Part shown: piece after piece, positions 55,555 through 64,000 of the stretch
Layout of the letters: the number at the start of each line of letters is the position of its first letter
How positions within the stretch are numbered: position 1 is the first letter of the stretch
Source of the DNA: Liolophura sinensis
Taxonomy: Eukaryota > Mollusca > Polyplacophora > Chitonida > Chitonidae
DNA: 64,000 nt
Reading direction: 5' to 3'
Assembly: GCF_032854445.1 (NCBI RefSeq)
Contig: NC_088304.1
Span: 1,798,001-1,862,000 of the forward strand
Notes under the pieces: model-generated
Databases searched by the model: none
Seen by the model: only the letters and a program-made list of their open reading frames with translations
Told to the model about the DNA's origin: nothing
Made by a program: the position numbers and the translations under genes

Positions 55555-58500
55555 TCAAAGTTCATTTTCAGTGATTTCAGCGATTTTGCTGTTTTCAGTC
55601 ACTACTGACACAGTGGCTTGAGACTCAGCGCGCCTCTTCCTGCCCCCATGCCTGTCGCAGGCGTTGCGAAGCCATATCATCATTTCTCTCTCGACCTGGT
55701 CTTCTGTTGTTTTGAAGGCAACGTTCTTCAGCATCGCTTCTGTGAACACACATTTCACAAGGCAAATTAACTGCCAGTTTCTTTGAATACAACTGTATCG
55801 AAATAACTACACGTCAACGTGTATAGAATCATCCTAGGCAAACTGAAAGTTTCTGAGAATAAGCCCATTTAAAGAAACAAAACAATTGGCTTTCAAATTA
55901 TCCAATTCGAGATGGTTTGAGATCACGGGATGTCTTTATGAGGCCAGCTTGTACTACTGATCATGTGAATAATTTGTATGCATTCACACTCAAAAAATAT
56001 CACATAGGCCTTACTCAAGATGCTGAGGGGCAAGCATACTTAAACTAAAGGGGCACCTCAGACGGTTGGGTAACCTAATTTTACCCATTTATAGCTACTT
56101 CTGATAAAAATGGCACTTTCAAGGCAAATTTTGGAAGGACAGTGTCAAGAGGTCGGATTCTGTAATACGGTTGATTAGAACTGGTCATAATTTTTCATGA
56201 ACATTATTCATTCGCCTGTTCGCCGATCCCATTCTGCTACTCTTGTCGGAATAAAATACTGTTTACTGTTTTCTCACAATAGCGTACCTTATACCGACGA
56301 CACAACACAGCATCAAGACAAACACCAGTGTAAATGACGTCACAGTACAATGCACAAGTGACATTAAGCCATCTTTCCTACGTCGGTTACACCATTAAGG
56401 TTTTGTATATGCCGCTCTTTTAATGTATCTGTTTTTCCAATCTTATAAAATGACAAGTTCAACTAAATCCCTTTATAGTATGTAACGAGTTTTGTAACCA
56501 GCAGTAATTGACCAATCCAATAACCAAGAAATTACTTAAAGGGGCTATACCGGATATTTTCAGCAAAAAAAAATTGATAGTCACAAATCAATCAAATCTT
56601 ATGTTATTGGTAAAGAACTAGGCAAAATAATACTTCCCACCAAAAATCAGCCTCATCCATGCACGTTTTAGCCCGTTGATTAAGTTGATAAAATTGCTAA
56701 TTCGACCCGAATTAACGGTTTTATTGAACTTTATCTGCTGTTCTAAACACTAAGGCGTGCATCAATGAGCCTGATTTATGGTAAAGGGCAATATTTTGGG
56801 CTGTTCTTTAATAATGGCATAGGATTGGATTGATTTGCGACTACCACTTCCACTTTTTGCTGAAAATGTCCGGCATAGCCCGTTTAAAAGAAAAGAAAAT
56901 AAGGCCTCACCGAAGTTTATCGTCATATGAAAGGCAATAAAAAATTGTTGGTAAAAATATTTTTATTATTTTTCTACGATTTTTCCTCACCAGGTTATAA
57001 GCGTTTGAAATTTTAGATTCAATGGAGGCCTGTTTCGGCCATAAAAAGGTCCAGTGATGTCATAATTCTGCTTTCAGTTCTGTAGATCATACATGTTGGA
57101 TGGATACTACGTCTTCGATTAAAATGCTTTGGGTGATATTGGCTTGCGTATTAAATCATGAAAGTTTGATGCCGGAATAAACAATTGCTGCGGAATTAAC
57201 AAATTCCTGTGACGTCACTGGTTCTTCGGTTCTCAATAGGCTTCCATAAAGTCAAATTTTCAAATCCTCATAACTTTGTAAGAAAAAATCGCAGACAATA
57301 AATAAAAATATTTTTGTGAACCATTTTTCATTTGAGACTAACTTGTTATCAACCCTTACTATGCTTTTAAGGTCTTTGTGGCATAACAAAAGAATTGGCA
57401 GAATACTCTGTGTTCAATTCGGAATTGCAATACCCTTTGTATAATTTGCGAAATGTAGCAAGGTACCTAAATATAGAGTCAAAATGAATTGTATGTCTTT
57501 TCTTGGAGTTGTTAACTTGCTATAATAGCAATGTTGATGAGTGGAAATTCTAATATTATAATTTGCGCCCTGCATACTATTACAGGTACTGTTGTGTTAT
57601 TTGTGTCAACTAACAGCCTAGATAATGGATTATCAAACGGAATTAAGGAGAAGCCAAGCAACGTTCCAACTGGATAGGCAAAATTGAAACTGGTCCCATT
57701 TTATCGGGCTATTTTCAACAGTTTTAACATGAGTGAGATAGGAAAATTTCAATTTTGGACACCCTTCTCAAGAAAAATGACCTCTAAACGGGCAAATTGG
57801 ACACCTTGCTTCAGATTTCTGGCTAAACCCCTGAGCCGAAGGCTGGAGCCCAAAAACAACTGGTCAATTCATCAAGGCGACCTGATGACCCTGACAGGAT
57901 TTATTATGGGAAATAGAAATAAAAGTCTCCTTCAGGGCCTCTAATCAACTACATAATGGACAATCAGTATGGACCAGTTGTTTGAGCGTTCATGTCTGCC
58001 GCTTTGCCTGTCAAACAAAAGGTCAATTCTGTAAGATAGTCCATTATTTAAGGGATTGAATCACCTGACAGGATTTTATTTCATTAAGTGTAAGAAAACT
58101 AAAGAACCACAATTATCCTAGCTTAAAGGCCTTTCATTCCACTTGTATAGTTGCACGCACTTTGAAATTACGACTTGCAACACCACAATCAACTGCCAAT
58201 TATGGTAGTTACTTGGAGCTGCCATTTTTGATCTCCTAGACTCTTCTTCTTTGTAGGTAGGGATTGTTTCAAGCACTTTTTATGATCAGGACAGTTCAAC
58301 TTATATTTCTAAAAGCACTGTTACGATCTCCCATCTCTATTAAATGTAACAAAAAGCAACAACAATATTTGAAGGGGATAGTACATAAAGAATTTTTTAA
58401 CTTATTCCATGACAGAACACAGTTCAGTTCAATGTTGGCAGCTCCCAGTAATTAGCATAATTAGCAGTTTACCATGCTACCAAAAGTACAACCAACTATA

Positions 58501-61500
58501 GAATGAGGAACGAAAGCCATTTTAGCTTGGATACTTGTGGTTCTTTAGTTTTCTTCCCCTCAAAATACAAGACTGAGGTAAAACAGACAAAATGAACATT
58601 CTTCAACTCCAATTAGGTCATGAAAAAAAAAGAGAGAATGAAAAACTATAATATTTAACCCACCAATCACCAATGCGATAGATGGGAAGCAAATTGCCAA
58701 GGACCAAAATGCAGGCACATAAACTTTGTCCAGGATACATTAATATCAAAAACAAATGCTCAGTAAAATGCTTACTTTTCATTGCAGCGCATAGGCGCAG
58801 ACCACCAAATGCTCTCTTCGGTTCAGTCTGCTGACCTTTCCAGCCCTTCCTCCCTGCCCAATTAAGGTTCAGAGCAACATTATGGGATATGGTTTGAGAC
58901 ATCACCCGTCTGGTCGCCTCCTTAAGATTAGAACCCCCGATGAGGCTGAGTTGATTGACCTACAATAATATTACATACTGGTATAATAACCTTGTGTTGT
59001 AAAGCCAAAATAGCATTGATGGTTACCTATATTGTTTTTTTTACATCCTGAAGGTGATGCTAAGTGAAAATTTTCAAGCTGTAAAGCAATACAGTTGTTT
59101 GCCAAAAGTTGGCTAGGGTGGTGATGGGTTGGGTGGGAGTCAAGTGCTACTTCTTTGAACATGAAGCTGCGCTAACAAAAAACCCCTGGACCCGAGGGCT
59201 CAAGTAATACTAAGTGAATTCATCCCTCCTAATGCTTATCTGAGCCATGTTTATATGTGAGTATAAATTGTGCTTGAATAATAAATTGAAATTGAAATTG
59301 AAATTATCACTCTAACTCCCCATACTAATTCTATTCATCAATCCTTAAGGTGAAACATCTCATGTTCCTGAAATATCATCTTGCAAATTCTGTGATGTTA
59401 CTCAAGCTGCCTTACCTTATTTTCTTTCTTAACGGCACCTTAACATACTGCCACCCCCAACCCCCTTTCCATTTTCCATAATAGACCATCTTTATGTACT
59501 GCCATTGCCCTTCCAATCCTCTTCCGTTAATCATTATTATGTACCAAGCCTCTCCCCTAAATCCCCCGCCGCTGATAATAGTAATGTACCATGCTTCCCC
59601 CCCCCCCCCTCCCCATCCAAATCAGCCGCTGTGGACCATATTTATCTATGTACTCCCTCCTCCATAGATTATTATGTACCATAAGACCTCCCACCCATGT
59701 CCCCCGCCCTCTACATCTACCGGCAGCCATAGGAAGGTAGAAAAAACACATAGAATAAAGTATAAGGCACAATAGTGACATAAAATTGCCATACCAGTAC
59801 AAAAAAATTATCAGCCCACCAAGTTTCATTGAGGTAACTCAATTGGTTTTGACCACGACAATACCATTTGGAAAACACTGTAGCAGCTGGATCCAAATAA
59901 GAAATCCATCATGTCCACGAAGTTTCAACTCCGGAAATATCTGCAGCCATGTAACACCCAAGACGAGATGACACCCATGTAACACCCAAGACGAGATGAC
60001 CATCCCAGCATGGCATCCGTTTTGTTTACCACGTTACAAGAGAATCCTGTGATGAGTTTAGGAGCAGATGCGTTGACAAGCTCTCTTGCTGGTATAGGCA
60101 CATACTGTCCAAAATCGGACAAGAATTTACTATCATTAATATCTATCATAATAGGGCAAAAACTTCAGAAATAATTGAAGCAGCATCTTGAAGTACGAGA
60201 AGATGAGTTGTCAGCTTAAGCTTGCTTACAGATAGATGAACAGACAGACATCAACAAACTTACCAGTGATTTAGCAATTTCTTTATCTTCAATTTTGTTT
60301 TCCATTCCATCCAGCTCTTCCATGGACTTTATTGGAAAGGTATCCATCACATCTATGGTGCCACTTGATGCCTCTTTGCTGATCATCGTGTTCAGCAGCT
60401 GTCTTTGGGACAAAACCTCTTTGCGGACTTCATCCAAAGATACCTGGACAGCACTGATAGCCTTTAGTATTTCTCTGTCTGTGGCTGAAAAAAGAGCATT
60501 ATAACTATATTTAATGTACACGCTGTTTAGATTTAATGAAATCGGTCTACAGCTAGTGTTATTTGTTGTCACACAACTTTCAAGATCAGGCTGTTGATTT
60601 AGTTACATCATCGGTCCTTTCAGTGCGATGTGTCAGTGCGTGATGTACCGGTATTTATGCTGTTGACTAATCACATTACCTGCACAATGATTGTCTTTTT
60701 GCATTTTTGATACTATTTTGTGTACTTCACGCGTGTATTCTCGAATTCCGACTCATATCTATCGACCACAGCCTTGTGGCACTTGAATGTAAACAAATCT
60801 CCCTTGCTTGTCGCCCCTGCTTTTCAGAACGTCGCGACGTAATCAGTACGCTGCTTTATTCATACTTGCCCCTGATGACACATATTCCAGTTGATGCTGT
60901 TTATGGTTGTTTTACCGAATATTAAAAATGTGGCATTTGACCTTGAACTCCAAAAACAAGCCTTACATGTTAAATTTGTGTAAGATAGGACACGGTACCT
61001 TGTCGATTGTCCAGTTGTATACCAGCAGGAACATGGAGGCTTGGAAAAGGTGGGGACTGGCGGGGCTGGGGGGAGATGTTTGCGTTTAACTGGTCCGGCA
61101 ACAGCTTCATCATCACCATCATCGTCTGTGTCGCTGTATAGTGTTCGCTCTTTGCGCCTGTACAGTAAGGCAATCGGTGCATTATAACATGTGTACATTA
61201 TTGTTCACTATCAAATTATGATAGTGCTCTTGTCAGAAAAAAAATGCGAGTTTGGAAGCAGCGCGATCTTAATTTGCTCTGTGAAGCAAGGCTGAGATCG
61301 TTCCTTTCAGTATTTCTGTTATATGATGGCGAGTCAGTATTTCTGGGCATCCCCGGGTGGAAGAAACCCCTGGAAGAAACCAGGGTAAACCACCGACCAT
61401 TGGCAAGTCACTGACAACTTCTCCACATAATCAAAGGTGGACAGCAGGAGGTCTCAAACGAATTGCAGTCCATTAATACCAATATTACCTGATTTTTCTT

Positions 61501-63410
61501 GGTACTTACAAGCGTTGTCGTCCACCTTGCAAAAGATAGCCTCACGGCCTGGAATAAGAGAAACATTCCCTGACACTATGGGAAATCGATCCCGGGATGT
61601 CTTGACCAGCACTTCAGCAGCCAAGAGCGCTAGCCACTACTCCATGGCTGTGGGCGATAGTGTTTTAAGTTTTGATTTGTTTCTCTTTATTCTTTACAGG
61701 AGACTTATTGTTGTAATAGTGTTGTTTTAATGCTGTTCTCTCTATGTACCTTCTTGCACCCTTCCCCATTCCAACTTCATCATCTGTTTGTATGTCTGAG
61801 GTTTCCTCGGCCATTCGAAGCTTTCTTCTGCCATCCTCATAGCTATCTGCATGGAAAATGCAGAACATTTGACTGACTGACTGATTACAGTCCATTTTTA
61901 TTACACCGTACTCATGAGTATTTCCCTTATATGACAGAAGGTCAGTATTTATGGTTGGGTGGAAAAAAAACAGGGAAAAACCACCAGTTGACCACCAGTT
62001 GACCTTTGGCAAGTCACCGACAACTTCCCTCCTGTATTATACAGTGATGGAATGCGCTACTTCTCCAGCAAATGCGGCTCTGTTTTCACAGCGCTACTAG
62101 CATCATTGTTCTCGAAAAGTTTGAATTTGCATCCAACATGTTGATCACTGGCTTCCCTGCGCCACGGCCCACAGGCAAGAATATCTGAATTAGGCAATAA
62201 GATGATAGATCAATTGTGGTTTAAACCTGACTGACCAATTGTGGTTTATCCCAGGGGGGGGGGGGGGGGGGGGGGGGCATTTGTTCCCCAAGGCCTGGCA
62301 CCTATGCATTTCATTTTCATATTGTCCATTGTTATGTGTAAACAATACAGCGAACCGAGTTTTCTCAATTTCTTAGTTGTCAACACTTAAACAAGTATTT
62401 ATTTTTACCTAATTCTGTTCAAACCGCGCTGCTAAGGGGCATGTGTGGTAGTATATTTGCAATCACATGAACAGTTAGAATAAAACCCTGTCTGAGGTAA
62501 GTGACAGGGAGACGTTTTCATTCGGCTGTGTGAGCCAAATATCCCAATGTCTCACACACGTCACTGCTTTGGTTATTCTCTTTCCGCTGTACGTTCATTT
62601 TGTTTTGTTTTAACATCATTTAAGTATTTAATATCACCTTACATGTATTTGCACAACGGCCACCAACTTCATACATTGAGGAAACTAGAGCACTAGAAGT
62701 AAACCATTGCTTTGTTGCACACTTGTGATACCAGTTAAACATTTGCTGCACCAATATAAGATGCTTAATTGCTATCGTTAGAGGCTATCGGTGCAGCACC
62801 TGAGATGAATTTTTACATTTGCATGACACTTGCTGCACGACCTGTAAAACAATGCATGGAAAACCTGCCTCAAGTCATTCATCTGAGTGTGTTGTCGGCG
62901 AACATGATTGTAATGATTCACCATCACAGAGGTTTTTTTCATTTTTTGATATCAAAAAGGAATACATTGGAGCTATTTTCTGATGGTTTGAAGGTCAAAA
63001 CTGCCCCATGAATGTACAGTTCTGCAGCCTGCAGGTAACAAGAGACTAATTAATATGTGGTTTACGCGTCTTAAAATGGTTAGTTTTTTCCCTTTGAAGT
63101 ATATGCAGCATTATTTAGAACCTTAGAATCACCATTTTCTGAACTGTATGTCTGACATGTAATATAATGAGTTAAAATTAATAATGAAACGTTTTACATG
63201 ATACTCACCACAAGCAGACAGAATGCGAATGCTGTAACTTGGCCAAGTTTTGTCAGCTGCTACTCTGTCTTTTACAGCTTTAGTTACGTTAGACATATTG
63301 CGATACGGTGGCCAAAAAGTTTTTGTCTGAGACTGTAACCAGTTGGAAGCAACAAGCTCTACTTCATCCGTCTCCACAAAAACTACGACGGCATACATTG
63401 TCAATGACAT
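55555..63410 (-). CDS. DUF4806-domain protein, 6 exons, 359 aa
   Basis: Function unknown. Exons: 63410-63209, 61846-61750, 61157-60967, 60484-60264, 58959-58776, 55739-55555 (stop at 55557-55555). All have GT/AG ends and compatible phases. Seen: an N-terminal module MYAVVVFVETDEVE...FWPPYRN (W33-Y36) followed by SYEDGRRKLRMAEETSD; an acidic and proline-rich linker (SDTDDDGDDE, LPPAPPVPTFSKPP); a short heptad-like helix (residues ~167-200); then the DUF4806 core FPIKSMEELDGMENKI, KSLVNQLSLIGG, LNLNWAGRKGWKG, LRLCAAM and VEREMMIWLRNACDR, ending in a basic GRKRR patch that could be a nuclear signal. From memory, the WPPY module plus DUF4806 pairing recurs in many invertebrate proteins of unknown role, some probably linked to transposons. 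An acceptor sits just upstream of the start (about 63419), so 5' leader exons lie further right. M5 (63398) matches the usual family start better than M1. The exon 3 donor (GTAAGG) was chosen by phase and is the weakest call. Confidence 0.82.
56540..56883. mobile_element. MITE with TTAA flanks (piggyBac-like), in DUF4806 gene intron 5
   Basis: Left end AGGGGCTATACCGGATATTT; right end, reverse complemented, ACGGGCTATGCCGGACATTT. The inverted similarity continues inward (CAGCAAAAA, GTCACAAATCAATCAAATC, AGCCTCAT, GCACG), so almost the whole 344 bp folds back. TTAA flanks both ends (56536-56539 and 56884-56887), as for piggyBac-type insertion. Confidence 0.78.
56925..57345. mobile_element. Imperfect foldback element, adjacent to the TTAA MITE
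   Basis: The left arm (56925-57075) contains AAAAATATTTTTATTATTTT, GAGG-to-GGCC blocks and CCAGTGATGTCA. The right arm (57205-57345) contains their inverted forms GTGACGTCACTGG, AGGCTTCCATAAAG and AATAAAAATATTTTTGTGAA. Diverged and without clear ends. Confidence 0.5.
58092..58556. mobile_element. Foldback element with arms of about 130 bp in DUF4806 gene intron 5
   Basis: AGAAAACTAAAGAACCACAA at the left end is matched exactly in reverse complement near 58535-58556. Further inverted matches (ATCCTAGCTTAAAGGCCTTT, CAACTGCCAATTATGGTAGT, TTACTTGGAGCTGCC) extend both arms to about 130 bp. No reading frame of note. Confidence 0.68.
59283..59306. repeat. (GAAATT)n short repeat
   Basis: About four tandem hexamers, in DUF4806 gene intron 4. 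Confidence 0.8.
59590..59612. repeat. C-rich tract
   Basis: Poly-C with a single T, in DUF4806 gene intron 4. The surrounding 59440-59730 is rich in CCCCC phrases with repeated TATGTACCA. Confidence 0.7.
61320..61662 (-). mobile_element. tRNA-headed SINE, third family
   Basis: On the minus strand: ATGGAGTAGTGGCTAGCGCT (A-box-like), then TCCCGGGATCGATTTCCC (B-box-like), a body, and a 3' part with GTCAGTGACTTGCCAATGGT and CGGTGGTTTACCCTGGTTTC. A second copy of the 3' part lies at 61890-62035. Occupies DUF4806 gene intron 2. Confidence 0.68.
61890..62035 (-). repeat. SINE third family, 3' part
   Basis: Minus strand: GTCGGTGACTTGCCAAAGGT, a duplicated CAACTGGTGGT, then ACCATAAATACTGACCTTCT and the ATACTCATGAGTACGGTGTA tail, which shows that families 1 and 3 have related 3' tails. 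Lies in DUF4806 gene intron 1, 40 bp from exon 2. Confidence 0.68.
62254..62277. repeat. Poly-G run of 24
   Basis: Uninterrupted G tract in DUF4806 gene intron 1; length is likely variable and prone to sequencing error. Confidence 0.9.
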
Positions 63411-64000
63411 GTATGTCTGTAAATAAGAAAGGATTCACAAATTCAGTACATTTACACAAATCACAATTACATTTGGGGTGTATGTCACATACAACATTGT
63501 TCTTCAATTCTTTTATAGTCCTTCACTAGACTTTAGAAACAATAATTAAACAGTGTCATGATTAGGCTAGTTCAAGCTTGGAAAGGTTTAAATACATGTA
63601 TGTACAGTATGTAGATATTTATTGTCTAATAACTGAAGTACATTTCCATTTTCAATGACAATCCCTCTAGTTGGTCCTCTAATGTTTTCACAAATATTAG
63701 AAACTTGAACCACAGTATCATTAAATCAATATACATACATACATATATATTGGCAATGTCTGGGAAATAGAAAGTTATGGTAAGGCAGGCATTTGGAGCT
63801 TTCTCAACAAAAAGATTTGATCAAATTATCGCTCTTGGATTAAATTTAAAAAACACACAAAAAAGACTATTGCTACTGATTCTACATGTATAAGACTCCA
63901 ACCCTGCATAATGTCACGTGTATATCACTTTTCTGTACCTAACAGCCGTGAATAAGAGGAATTGCGACATGTACAGTTTTATATGGCAACAACACATATT
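63411..64000. other. Upstream part of the DUF4806 gene
   Basis: A good acceptor (TTTCTTATTTACAG on the minus strand) ends at about 63419, just before the proposed start, so this stretch is probably an intron leading to a leader exon outside the window. No other element was recognised. Confidence 0.45.

Noticed and set aside
61083-61106. Earlier donors in exon 3 of the DUF4806 gene
   Set aside because: The GTATAC and GTACCG sites at the end of the proline-rich stretch give the wrong phase for the next exon; GTAAGG at 60966 fits.

Overview
The window is animal nuclear DNA, most likely from a mollusc (bivalve or gastropod) or a close lophotrochozoan relative. The genes have spliceosomal introns with GT...AG ends and long AT-rich introns. 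The interspersed repeats are tRNA-headed SINEs whose tail runs TTCTTGAGTACGGCGTAAAA and then ACACCAATCAAATAAATA, and a second SINE family carries a TTTAACGTCGTACTCAACAA block; I associate both with molluscan genomes from memory. No prokaryotic, viral or LTR-element genes were seen.

Four protein-coding genes can be rebuilt exon by exon with consistent splice phases. (1) 1928-5172, minus: a two-exon Shaw/Kv3-like voltage-gated K+ channel, 520 aa. (2) 15734-41271, plus: SETD6, an 11-exon SET-domain lysine methyltransferase of 473 aa, spread over 25.5 kb mainly because its introns are full of tandem repeats. (3) 44229-54378, minus: RANBP1, five coding exons, 243 aa, with a 5-codon first coding exon next to an ETS-type promoter motif. 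(4) 55555-63410, minus: a six-exon DUF4806-family gene, 359 aa, function unknown.

Layout: the left end (1-1300) holds SINE debris and a 71-bp minisatellite. The K+ channel follows, with a non-autonomous DNA transposon in its intron. A gene-poor 10.5-kb stretch (5.2-15.7 kb) contains a 1.9-kb array of a 12-bp repeat, several inverted-repeat (foldback/MITE) elements and SINEs. SETD6 fills 15.7-41.3 kb, with about a dozen separate tandem arrays (35, 48, 21, 68, 43, 21, 52, 60, 49, 38 and about 94 bp units). RANBP1 converges on SETD6, and the DUF4806 gene lies just upstream of RANBP1 on the same strand.

The four genes do not form a pathway. SETD6 (chromatin and NF-kB methylation) and RANBP1 (Ran transport cycle) are housekeeping-type genes, the channel is an excitability gene, and the DUF4806 gene has no known role.

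The most unusual signal is that three independent intronic minisatellites (SETD6 introns 2 and 8, RANBP1 intron 3) start exactly at a 5' splice site. Their repeat unit contains the end of the upstream exon plus its GT donor, so each intron opens with a ladder of copies of its own splice donor. In each case, use of the second donor would bring in an in-frame stop.
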